Source: JAFALX01 sp036378495 | GTDB taxonomy: Bacteria > Chloroflexota > Dormibacteria > Aeolococcales > Aeolococcaceae | Direction: 5' to 3' | DNA: 19,676 nucleotides | NCBI GenBank assembly: GCA_036378495.1 | Contig: DASUWI010000036.1 | Location: forward strand, 1-19,676 | In this document: positions 6,431-14,900 of the stretch, in pieces | How positions within the stretch are numbered: the first letter of the stretch is position 1 | Layout: every line of letters starts with the position of its first letter | Translations under genes and position numbers: made by a program | Notes under the pieces: model-generated | What the model saw: only the letters and a program-made list of their open reading frames with translations | Told to the model about the DNA's origin: nothing | The model's database searches: none

Positions 6431-8008
6431 ATGACCGACCTGCTCGAGCCCCGTCCCTCCCCCGTCGACTCATCCTCCCAGCTTCCGGCAGCGGCCGCCA
6501 TCCTCTGGAATCCATCGCCCGGCGAGCTGCGCGTCCTGACCGCACGCATGGGTAACGCGCGCCGCACCGAGTTCGACAACTACAACGTGCAGACGCGCGT
6601 CGTGTCACGCAGCAAGGGCAGCACGTACATCGTCAGCGATCACCCCGAGCTGCACTCCGATCAGACGGTCACCCGCGCCGAGGCAGCTCGCATCGCCCAG
6701 CTTCAGGACGACCACATACGCGGCCGGGAGATGATCGTCATCGACGGCTTCATCGGCAACGACCCGGACTTCCGGGTGCCGGCACGCCTGTACATCGAGT
6801 CGGCCGGTGCCAACATCGCCGCGATGCAGCGGTGGCTGTACTTCGATGCCGCCGCCGCCGGGCCGGCCTTCGCGCCGCGGCTCACGGTCATCTACACGCC
6901 GAATCTCGCCGCACCCGGCTACCCCGATGAGCGGGTCATCACGGTCGACCTCGAGGCCGGTGTCACGCGCGTGCTCAACAGCGACTACTTCGGCGAGTCC
7001 AAGAAGGGTGGGCTGCGCATGTGGAACCAGCTCATGTTCGAGCGCGGCGGGCTGGCGCTGCACGCGGGATGCAAGGTGGTCCCCACGGCGCGCGGCGAGC
7101 AGACGATGCTGATAATCGGCCTGTCGGGCACCGGCAAGACCACCACCACGTTCACACGCCAGAACGACAGCGCGCCTGTGCAGGACGACTTTGTCGCGCT
7201 CTACGCCGGCGGCCGCATCGTCGCCACCGAGAACGGCTGCTTCGCGAAGACCTTCGGCCTGGACCCGCGCTTCGAGCCGAGCATCCACAGCGCGGTGTGC
7301 ACGCGTGCGGCCTACCTGGAGAACGTCTCCCAGGACGCGGCCGGGCACGTCGACTTTTTCGACACGTCGTACACGCCCAACGGCCGTGCCGTGTTCCGCA
7401 TGGACGCGCTCGCCGTCCATCGCGACGCGCGCGACATCCCCGCGGCGTCGCACCTGCTCATTCTCAACCGCAACGAGAACATCATTCCCATCGTGGCGCG
7501 GCTGTCGCGGCAGCAGGCGGCGCTCTACTTCATGCTCGGCGAGACGCAGGGCACGAGCGCGGGGGGCAAGGACGAGGAGGGCAAGTTCCTCCGCGTGCCC
7601 GGCACCAACCCGTTCTTCCCGCTGCTGCACTCGCAGCAGGGCAACCGCTTCCTTGAGCTGCTCGACCGCAGCGACATCGAGGTCTACCTGCTCAACACAG
7701 GTCGCATCGGCGGCGGCGCCTCGGACGCGCGCAGCACGAAGGTGGAGATCCCCAATTCGAGCGCCGTGGTCAAGGCGATTGCCGAGGGAAGCATCGTGTG
7801 GCAACGCGACCCAGACTTCGGATACGAGGTGGCGTCGGCCATCCCCGGCATCGATGATCCCGAGCTGCTGCAGCCGCAGCGCCTGTACGCGCGTCAGGAT
7901 CGCGAGCAGGAGTATCGCGACCTGGTGTCGCGCCTCAAGCAGGAGCGCCACGCGTACCTCGAGCGTTTTCCCGGGCTGCGCCGGGAGATCGTCGCGGAAG
8001 GCGCCTGA
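6431..8008 (+). CDS. pckA: phosphoenolpyruvate carboxykinase, ATP type (divergent)
   Basis: 525 residues, close to the usual length of ATP-dependent PEP carboxykinase, which converts oxaloacetate and ATP to PEP and CO2 in gluconeogenesis. Catalytic elements by position: YFGESKKG at 186-193 (Tyr and the Mn-binding Lys), H211, the kinase-1a P-loop GLSGTGKTTTT from 230 (Lys236), the kinase-2 Asp pair D252/D253, and Arg357 in VARLS. Surrounding sequence is divergent from enterobacterial PckA, for example SRSKGSTYIV where GRSPKDKF is usual. ATG 6431 has GGAG with a 5-base spacer. A second candidate, ATG 6359, has GGGAGGT nine bases upstream and would add 24 Arg/Ala-rich residues, so the start is not settled. 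It is divergent from ilvE. Confidence 0.9.
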   Translation: MTDLLEPRPSPVDSSSQLPAAAAILWNPSPGELRVLTARMGNARRTEFDNYNVQTRVVSRSKGSTYIVSDHPELHSDQTVTRAEAARIAQLQDDHIRGREMIVIDGFIGNDPDFRVPARLYIESAGANIAAMQRWLYFDAAAAGPAFAPRLTVIYTPNLAAPGYPDERVITVDLEAGVTRVLNSDYFGESKKGGLRMWNQLMFERGGLALHAGCKVVPTARGEQTMLIIGLSGTGKTTTTFTRQNDSAPVQDDFVALYAGGRIVATENGCFAKTFGLDPRFEPSIHSAVCTRAAYLENVSQDAAGHVDFFDTSYTPNGRAVFRMDALAVHRDARDIPAASHLLILNRNENIIPIVARLSRQQAALYFMLGETQGTSAGGKDEEGKFLRVPGTNPFFPLLHSQQGNRFLELLDRSDIEVYLLNTGRIGGGASDARSTKVEIPNSSAVVKAIAEGSIVWQRDPDFGYEVASAIPGIDDPELLQPQRLYARQDREQEYRDLVSRLKQERHAYLERFPGLRREIVAEGA

Positions 8009-8022
8009 CTGACGCGAGCCGA

Positions 8023-8040
8023 GGGAGCTCGATGGCTCCC
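8023..8040. terminator. hairpin downstream of pckA
   Basis: GGGAGC, a 6-base loop, then GCTCCC form a perfect 6-bp stem 15 bases after the pckA stop codon. No U-tract follows, so termination efficiency is uncertain. Together with the hairpin at 8056-8072 it may separate the convergent pckA and WW-repeat transcripts. Confidence 0.4.
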
Positions 8041-8055
8041 CCGGCCTCAACGCCC

Positions 8056-8072
8056 GAGCCCACCGAGGGCTC
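8056..8072. terminator. hairpin at the 3' end of the WW-repeat membrane protein gene
   Basis: GAGCCC, a 5-base loop (ACCGA), then GGGCTC form a perfect 6-bp stem reaching into the minus-strand stop codon at 8071-8073. No T-run flanks it. It lies in the 62-base gap between convergent genes, the expected place for a bidirectional terminator. Confidence 0.4.
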
Positions 8073-8406
8073 ACGGCATGTCCTTCCACCATGCGTCGAC
8101 CGAGATGGTGGCGCCCTTCTCCGGCTGATCCTCCCACCAGCGATCGCCCACTGCGGTCTGTGCGGCCACACCCGAAACAGCAGGCGCATCCGCCCACCAG
8201 CGATCGCCCACCGGATCTTGCGCAGCGCTGCGCGAAACGGCAGCGGGTGCCTTGTGTGTAACTGTCACTGCTGACGTCGTCGCGGTCGCGGCACGGATGA
8301 GATAGCCCGCTCCGCCTCCCGCCAGGAGCGCCAGCGCCAGCAGCGCCAGCGCGATGCCGCGGACCCGGTGGACTCCACCGGAGAAGCCTGTCCTCGTCGC
8401 GTCCAT
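8071..8406 (-). CDS. small single-pass membrane protein with three Trp-Trp repeats
   Basis: 111 residues. A basic N-terminus (residues 1-16) precedes one hydrophobic segment at about 17-37, so an N-in/C-out topology is likely. The exported part, residues 38-111, is Ala/Thr/Ser-rich and then contains three copies of a WW-x-D-x-P motif: VGDRWWADAP (66-75), VGDRWWEDQP (86-95) and VDAWWKDMP (103-111). The first two are spaced exactly 20 residues and their DNA shares an identical 19-base block at 8133-8151 and 8193-8211. There is no lipobox Cys. The start is ATG 8406, preceded by GGAGG with a 7-base spacer; an upstream in-frame ATG would add unlikely sequence. I recognise no family. It is divergent from the tandem ATPases, and the shared intergenic region contains inverted repeats. 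Confidence 0.7.
   Translation of the reverse strand: MDATRTGFSGGVHRVRGIALALLALALLAGGGAGYLIRAATATTSAVTVTHKAPAAVSRSAAQDPVGDRWWADAPAVSGVAAQTAVGDRWWEDQPEKGATISVDAWWKDMP
8133..8211. repeat. two copies of a 19-base direct repeat inside the WW-repeat gene
   Basis: The block CCCACCAGCGATCGCCCAC occurs at 8133-8151 and again at 8193-8211, a period of exactly 60 bases. On the coding (minus) strand it encodes the VGDRWW core, so it reflects a recent 20-codon duplication or strong conservation of both copies. The third WW copy near 8081-8095 has diverged at the DNA level. Confidence 0.85.
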
Positions 8407-8490
8407 GTGAGTGCCTCCAGTGCCACCGCAGTGGCTGTGTCTCTCGCCAGCCGCCCCGGGCACCTGGCCCGGGGTCGGTCTGGCACTCAC
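8407..8490. promoter_or_regulatory. nested inverted-repeat element; candidate structured 5' leader of the WW-repeat gene
   Basis: An outer perfect 9-bp repeat (GTGAGTGCC at 8407-8415, GGCACTCAC at 8482-8490) encloses two hairpins: GCCAC-CGCA-GTGGC (8422-8435) and CCCCGGG-CACCTGG-CCCGGGG (8454-8474). On the minus strand this would fold as a three-way junction whose last stem includes part of the Shine-Dalgarno and ends right at the start codon at 8406. It does not match any riboswitch class I know. Confidence 0.4.
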
Positions 8491-8520
8491 CACTGAAGGC
8501 GTTCAGACGGACGCACCGGA

Positions 8521-8571
8521 TGTTCACAGCGGGTGTTCACCCCTACTGAACAACCCGGAACGGTCTATCGT
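8521..8571 (+). promoter_or_regulatory. candidate operator (TGTTCA/TGAACA sites every 13 bases) and -10 box upstream of the tandem ATPases
   Basis: TGTTCAC begins at 8521 and 8534, and TGAACA begins at 8547, all exactly 13 bases apart. The last two form an inverted repeat (8532-8554, 7 of 8 bases matching in each arm, 7-base spacer). A further CTGAA-GGCG-TTCAG palindrome lies at 8493-8506. TATCGT at 8566-8571 fits a TANNNT -10 box and would start transcription near 8578, about 25 bases before the ATG at 8603; no good -35 box is evident. A repressor or activator of the ATPase operon could bind here. Confidence 0.35.
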
Positions 8572-8602
8572 CTGTCCAACCGTGCTGGAGGGGCAGAAGG
8601 GT

Positions 8603-11600
8603 ATGCGCGGCGCCCCAGAACCGGCCGCGCTGGTGGGGCGTGATCGCGAGCTGACTACAGGGCTCGGCCTGCTCGACGACAGCGCGGCCGGCGCAGGGAG
8701 CCTGCTCCTGATCAGCGGCGAGCCGGGCATCGGCAAGAGCCGCCTTGCCGAAGAGCTGGCGCGTCACGCCCGCGATCGAGGATTCAGGGTGGTGTGGGGG
8801 CGATGCTGGGAGGCGGGCGGCGCTCCCGCGTACTGGCCGTGGGTGCAGTCGCTGCGCTCGCTGCTGCGCGGCGCCGCCGCGGACGATGTGCGCGCGGCGC
8901 TCGGTGACGCGGCGTCTGTCGTTGGTCAGCTGCTTCCCGAGGTCCGTGGTGCATCTCCCGATACGCAGCAGCCCGGCTCGCAGGACCCCGACGCGGCGCG
9001 TTTCGAGCTCTTCCAGTCGGTGACCACGCTGCTGACTCGCGCAGCGGCGGCGCAGCCCCTCATGCTCGTGCTTGATGACCTCCACGTTGCCGACACGCCC
9101 TCGCTGCTCCTGCTCAGGTACGTGGCCCGGGTGGTGGGCGACGAGCGCATTCTCGCGGTGGTCACGTATCGCGACATCGATCCGTCTCTGGGCGGAGAGC
9201 TGGCCGAGACTGTCAGCGAGCTGATGCGCGGGCGCGCGGTGACGCGCATGGCGCTGCGCGGTATCGCGGAGCCCGACGTGCCGCGCTTCATCGAGGAAGT
9301 GCCGGGTGTGAGGCCCCACGACCCACTCGCGCACATGGTGCATCGCGAAACCGAGGGAAACCCACTCTTCCTGGAAGAGTTCGCGCGCGTGCTGCTGGAT
9401 GACGGCACGCTCGGCTCGCAGAGCCTCGCCGACACCCCGCGCGTGCAGGTGCCGCGGAGCGTGCGCGACGTCATCGCACGGCGCCTGCGCCCACTCCCCG
9501 AGGAGAGCTTGGTCGTGCTGCGGCTTGGATCAGTGCTGGGACGTGAGTTCGACATCGATGCACTCGCAGCGCTCGCCGACCGTTCTGCTGCCGAGGTTCT
9601 CGACGTGCTGCAACTCCCCCTTGATGGGCACGTCATCACCGAGGCGCCCGACAGCCGGTCGCGTATGCGGTTCGGCCACGTGGTCATCCGCGAGTGCCTG
9701 TACGAGGAGATCGGCAGGGCGCAGCGCCAAGTGCTGCATCGCACCGCGCTCGGCGTGCTCGAGATGCTCTATCAGAGCGATGCCGAGGCGCACCTGTCGG
9801 AGCTGGCCCATCACGCCTACGAGGGCGCCGGCGACGGCCACTTCGACAAGGCGATCGCCTATGCGCAGCGCGCCGGCGAGCGGGCGCTCGTCCTGCTCGC
9901 GTACGAGGAGGCAGCACGCCTCTTCGAGCTGGCGCTGGACAGCATGGAGCGCTCGCGCGCCAGCGATGCCGCGAGGCGGTGCGAGGTCCTGCTTGGCCTC
10001 GGCGACGCGCTGGCGCGCGGCGGCGACGAGGCCGGCGCCAAGCGACGCTTTCTCCAGGCTGCGGACTGCGCGCGCGGCGTGCATCGCGACGATCTCCTCG
10101 CGCTGGCAGCGCTCGGGTACGCGGGTCGCCACGCCTGGGGACGCGCAGGCGACGACTCACAGCTGGTGCCGCTGCTCGAGGCCGGCGTCGAAGCGGTGGG
10201 CGAGGGGGATAGCGTTCTCCGTGCGAGGCTGCTGGCCAGGCTCGCCGGCGCGTTGCGAGACAGCTTCGACCACCGGCCGCGCGAGGCCCTCGCGGAGAAG
10301 GCAGTCGAGATTGGCCGCCGGCTCAACGACATCCCGACGCTGGCGTATGCGCTCGACGGGCGGTTCGGGGCCACGTGGCGGCCGGATCATCCACCCGAGC
10401 AGCGTTTGCCGTTGGCGGACGAGATCGTGCGTCTCGGCGAGACGGCCCGCGACCGTGAGATCCAGCTGTGGGGACACGTCGATCGCTGCACCGTCTTTTT
10501 CGAGCTCGGCGAGCTGCGCTCGGTGGCCGCAGCGATCGCAGCAGTGGACAGCGTCGCCGGCGAGCTCCGCCAGCCGGGGCTGCGATGGTTCGCTGCGGGA
10601 ATGCGCGCCACGCTGGCACTGATCGAGGGACGGCTGGATCTGGCCGATTCGCTGGCCAGAACTGCGCTCGACGTGGGTCAGCGATCCCGGGCCGCTGACG
10701 CCCTCTCCACCTATGCGGGTCAGATGTTCCAGCTCCGCCGCGAGGACGGACGTCTCGACACCGTTGAAGCGCTCATTGATCGGGCGGCGCGTGATTTCGT
10801 CTGGTATCCATTGCACAGATGCGCTCGCGCCGTCCTGCATGTCGAGACCGGCCGCGAGGCGCAGGCTCGAGCCGAGTTCGAGGCACTGGCGGTCGACGAA
10901 TTCGCGAGCCTGCCATTCGATAGCTACTGGGTGTACAACATGTCGCTGCTGGGCGAGCTCGCTGCGGCACTGCGGCACGATGCCGGCGCGACTGTGATCT
11001 ACGAGCGCCTCCGGCCCTACGCTCGCCGGAACGCATTCGCTCCGCCCGAGGGCTGCCTGGGTTCGGTCTCGCGCTCGCTCGGGCTGCTGGCAGACGTTAT
11101 GGGTCTGCCCGACGCCGCAGCACGGCATTTTGAAGACGCCCTGGAACACAACCGGCGCATGCGCGCTCGGTCGTGGCTGGCCCACACGCAGCAGGAGTTC
11201 GCCACCTTCCTGCTCGCCCGCGGCGGCACGCAGGAGCATCAGCATGCGCACGGGCTGCTCAGCGAAGCGCTGGAGATCTGCGGCGATATCGGCATGCCGG
11301 TGCTGGAGGGCAGGATCACCGCCCTGCTGGACCGGCCGCGTGAACTGGCTGCGACGTCCCGTCCCGAACCCGGTGCCGAGAGCGCCACCATCTCGCTGGA
11401 GGGCGAGTACTGGACGATCGCGTATCGCGGGCGCGCCATACGGCTGCGTGACAGCAAGGGAATGCGGATCCTGAGCTGCCTGCTCACGTCACCGGGGCGG
11501 CCACAACCATCGGTCGATCTGGAGCGCATCGATGAAGCGGACGAGGCGCCGGCGGCGCACGCCCTCGCGGCGAGTGACGCCGGCGAGCACCTCGACGATG

Positions 11601-11950
11601 AGGCGCGTCGCGCGTACCGCGCGCGGATGCTCGAGTTGCGATCGGCCATCGACGACGCGCGCGCTGCGGGAGGCGCCGCACGTGTCGGCTCTCTGCAGGA
11701 GGAACTGGACTTCCTCACGGCAGAGCTGAGTCGCGCCGTCGGGCTGGGCGGACGCGCGCGCAAGGCCGGATCCGTCGCCGAGCGGGCCCGTGTCAACGTG
11801 ACGCGAGCGGTGAAGACGGCGTTGCAGCGGATCGCGAGCGCAGACCTAGAGCTTGCGGCGCACCTCGATGCGACGGTGCGCACCGGGAGCGTCTGCGTGT
11901 ACTCGCCCGACCCGCGCGCACCGATCGAGTGGATCAAAGCAGGTCGCTAG
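8603..11950 (+). CDS. STAND-class AAA ATPase, LAL/MalT-like without a LuxR domain (paralogue 1)
   Basis: 1,115 residues from ATG 8603, which has GGAGGGG nine bases upstream. The N-terminus holds an AAA_16/STAND NTPase: VGRDREL at 11-17, Walker A GEPGIGKS at 39-46, the lineage-typical GRCWEAGGAPAYWPWVQ near 66-82, Walker B LMLVLDD at 153-159, TYRD at 188-191, and the STAND GNPLF at 252-256. A winged-helix-like arm follows, then a long alpha-helical TPR-like region (about 390-900). The last 180 residues, from GEYW at 934-937, form the conserved tail of many uncharacterised actinobacterial ATPases: LRDSKGMRIL, LDDEARRAYRARM, GLGGRAR, ERARVNVTRAVKTALQRI, RTGSVCVYSPDP. There is no C-terminal LuxR helix-turn-helix. 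STAND proteins typically couple ligand sensing to ATP-dependent oligomerisation; the ligand here is unknown. The next gene is its paralogue, nine bases away. Confidence 0.85.
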   Translation: MRGAPEPAALVGRDRELTTGLGLLDDSAAGAGSLLLISGEPGIGKSRLAEELARHARDRGFRVVWGRCWEAGGAPAYWPWVQSLRSLLRGAAADDVRAALGDAASVVGQLLPEVRGASPDTQQPGSQDPDAARFELFQSVTTLLTRAAAAQPLMLVLDDLHVADTPSLLLLRYVARVVGDERILAVVTYRDIDPSLGGELAETVSELMRGRAVTRMALRGIAEPDVPRFIEEVPGVRPHDPLAHMVHRETEGNPLFLEEFARVLLDDGTLGSQSLADTPRVQVPRSVRDVIARRLRPLPEESLVVLRLGSVLGREFDIDALAALADRSAAEVLDVLQLPLDGHVITEAPDSRSRMRFGHVVIRECLYEEIGRAQRQVLHRTALGVLEMLYQSDAEAHLSELAHHAYEGAGDGHFDKAIAYAQRAGERALVLLAYEEAARLFELALDSMERSRASDAARRCEVLLGLGDALARGGDEAGAKRRFLQAADCARGVHRDDLLALAALGYAGRHAWGRAGDDSQLVPLLEAGVEAVGEGDSVLRARLLARLAGALRDSFDHRPREALAEKAVEIGRRLNDIPTLAYALDGRFGATWRPDHPPEQRLPLADEIVRLGETARDREIQLWGHVDRCTVFFELGELRSVAAAIAAVDSVAGELRQPGLRWFAAGMRATLALIEGRLDLADSLARTALDVGQRSRAADALSTYAGQMFQLRREDGRLDTVEALIDRAARDFVWYPLHRCARAVLHVETGREAQARAEFEALAVDEFASLPFDSYWVYNMSLLGELAAALRHDAGATVIYERLRPYARRNAFAPPEGCLGSVSRSLGLLADVMGLPDAAARHFEDALEHNRRMRARSWLAHTQQEFATFLLARGGTQEHQHAHGLLSEALEICGDIGMPVLEGRITALLDRPRELAATSRPEPGAESATISLEGEYWTIAYRGRAIRLRDSKGMRILSCLLTSPGRPQPSVDLERIDEADEAPAAHALAASDAGEHLDDEARRAYRARMLELRSAIDDARAAGGAARVGSLQEELDFLTAELSRAVGLGGRARKAGSVAERARVNVTRAVKTALQRIASADLELAAHLDATVRTGSVCVYSPDPRAPIEWIKAGR

Positions 11951-11958
11951 TTCCCGAG

Positions 11959-14900
11959 ATGAGCGAGCTCAGCGATCCGTCAGAGCGTCACGCAAGTGGC
12001 GTGATCGTCGGACGAGACCGCGAACTGAGTCATGGCGCCGAAGTGTTGGGGAGTGCGACGAGAGGCCAGGGGCGTCTGCTGTTGATCAGCGGCGAGCCCG
12101 GCATCGGCAAGAGCCGGCTGGCCGACGAACTGGCGCGGCGCGCCCGCGACCGCGGGTTCCAGGTGGCCTGGGGCCGCTGCTGGGAAGCCGGCGGTGCGCC
12201 GGCGTACTGGCCGTGGGTGCAGTCGCTTCGTTCGCTGATGCGCACTATCGACGTCGACACCTTGTGGCGGGAGCTTGGTGAGAACACGGCGGCGATCGGC
12301 CAGCTACTGCCGGGACTTCGCCGTCCGCTCGACGATGCGCCCACGATGCTCACGCAGGATCCTGACGCCGCGCGCTTCAGATTGTTCGACTCTGTCGCGA
12401 CGGTGCTGACGACGACGGCGCGGCGCCAGCCGCTGATGGTCGTGCTGGACGACCTGCAGGTTGCGGACACGCCATCGCTGCTGTTACTGCGATTCGTCAG
12501 CGGCATCATTGGCACGGAGCCCATCGTTGTCCTGGCGACCTATCGCGACGCCGATCCGATTCTCGGCGAGTCATTGGCCGAGACGGTGGCGGAGCTTCTG
12601 CGCGTGCGCGGAGTCTCACGCATCGCGCTTCGTGGCCTTGCCGAGACCGACGTCTCCAGTTTCATCGAATCGGTGACAGGCGTTGTGCCGCACGATCCCC
12701 TGGCACGCGTCGTCCACAGGGAGACGGAGGGCAACCCGCTCTTCATCGAAGAGGTGGCGCGCATGCTGCTGGACGAAGGCAGGCTCGAGGCGCAGCCGAG
12801 CGTTGAGAGCACTCATCTCCCGGTTCCGCGGAGCGTGCGAGAGGTTATCGTACGACGTCTGCGGCCGTTTCGCGATGAGTGTGTGCGCGCTCTTCGCGTG
12901 GCGTCGATCTTCGGGCGCGAGTTCAGCGTCGAAGCGCTGTCCGCACTGGCGCAGACGCCCGCCGACGAGACGCTGGAGCTGTTGCGCCGTCCACGAGAGG
13001 AACGCGTGGTCATCGATGTGCCGGACAGCAGAGGCCGGCTCCGCTTCGGGCATGTGCTCATTCGCGAGTGTTTGTACGATGACATCGCCGAGGTCGAGCG
13101 TCGCGAGCTGCACCGTACCGCCCTGGCGGTGATGGAGAGCCTCTATCAGCACGAACTCCATCTGCATCTATCAGAGCTCGCACACCACGCGTACGAGGGC
13201 GCAAGCGAAGGCCATTGGAAGCAGTCGATCTCGTATGCGGGGCGCGCAGGTGACCAGGCCCTGTCGCTGCTCGCCTATGAGGAGGCGGTGCGGCTGTATC
13301 GGCTTGCGCTCGGCGGCCTCGATCGCAGCCACGAAAACCAACCGCTGCTGCGATGCGAACTCCTGCTTGCCCTCGGCGACGCACAGGGACGGGCGGGGGA
13401 CGAGGCTGAAGCCAAGGAGAGCTTTCTGCTCGCTGCTGATCTGGCACGCGAACTTGGCCGCAACGACCACCTCGCCACCGCAGCGCTCGGATACTCGGGT
13501 CGCCACGCCTGGGGCCGCGCCGGCGGCGACGTACGGCTGGTGCCGCTCCTCGAGGCGGGCGTGGTGGCCGTGGGCAAGGCCGACAGCCCGCTCCGTGCAC
13601 GGCTCCTGGCGCGGCTGGCTGGAGCACTGCGGGATGCGCACGAGCGAGAGCCCAGGGAGTCGTTTGGCCGAGAGGCCGTGGAGATCGCGCGCCGAGTGGA
13701 TGACCCCGCGACGCTGGCGTATGCGCTCTATGGGCTGTACAGCGCGACATACCGGCCCGACAACGTTGAGGAACGCGCCATGATCGCTGCCGAGATCGTG
13801 CGCATCGGTGAGGTGGCGCACGACCGCGAAGTACAGGTCTGGGGCCACTTCGATCGCTTGATGAGCTTCTTCGACCTCGGTGAGTTGCAGTCCGTGCACG
13901 ACGAGATCTCCGCGATCGGTGATGTCGCAGGGGAGCTGCGTGAGCCGGTGCTGCGATGGATCGCCGCCGTCACCGGAGCCGCGTTGGCGCTCGCGGAGGG
14001 GAGGCTGGCGGACGTGGAGAGTCTCGCGATGGTGGCGCTGGACGCCGGACCTCGATCGCGCTCCAACGACGCGCTGGCCGGGTATGCGGGCCATATGTTC
14101 CAGCTGCGCCGCGAGCAGGGTCGGGTGGCCGAAGTCGACCAGCTGGTGCAGCAAGCTGCGCGGGAGCTCACCTGGTATCCGCTGTTCCGCTGTGCGCTCG
14201 TGGCGGTGCATCTGGACCTGGGACGGAAGCGCCAGGCGCGCGCAGGTTTCGAAGCACTCGCCACGTCCGGATTTGGGCGAATACCTTTCGACAACCATTG
14301 GATCTTCAACATGTCGCTTCTCGGTGACATGGCCCATGCATTGCACGACCAGGCAGCGGCGACCGTGCTCTACGAACGCCTGCAACCGTACGCGCAGAGG
14401 AACGCGTACGCCTCGTCGGAAGCCTGCCTCGGCTCCGTCTCACGCTCGCTCGGGCTGCTGGCACAAACGCTCGGTCGATACGACGACGCCCAGCGGCACT
14501 TCGAGGATGGGCTCGCGCACAATCGGCGCATGGGTGCGCGGCTCTGGGTCGCACACACACAGCACGAATTCGCGCGGCTGTTGCTCGAGCAGCGCGGTGT
14601 GGCGGAGCACGGTCGCGCACGTGCGATGCTCACCGAGGCGCTGCAGGCGTGCGAGGACATTGGCATGCCCGTGCTCCGCGCGACGATTGCTGCGTTGCTG
14701 GAGGGCGCGCCAGCGGCCCCGAATGCTGCGCCGCCACCCACGCCCCTCGCTGAACGCGACACCATCGCGCTCGAAGGCGAGTACTGGACCGTCACGTTTG
14801 CCGGGCGCGCGGTGCGGCTCCGGGACACCAAGGGCATGCGCATCCTGGCACGGCTCATGTCGACTCCGGGACGGCCACACCTCTCGCTCGACCTCGAGCG

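Noticed and set aside
8133..8211. CRISPR or other array made of the 19-base repeats
   Set aside because: There are only two copies, in phase with codons of a plausible gene; the repeat explains itself as a protein repeat.
8407..8490. Known riboswitch (cobalamin, glycine, SAM, TPP, c-di-AMP) in the structured leader
   Set aside because: Isolated short strings resemble parts of cobalamin or glycine aptamers, but the conserved cores are not present in the right order, so I list it only as an unclassified element.
6605..8527. A 640-codon open frame on the minus strand opposite pckA
   Set aside because: It lies antisense to a gene with complete catalytic motifs, its translation is Arg/His/Val-biased with no recognisable domain, and such frames are common by chance in high-GC DNA.
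8557..8583. ECF-type promoter GGAAC...CGT before the ATPases
   Set aside because: The spacing between the two elements is 19 bases, outside the usual 16-17.
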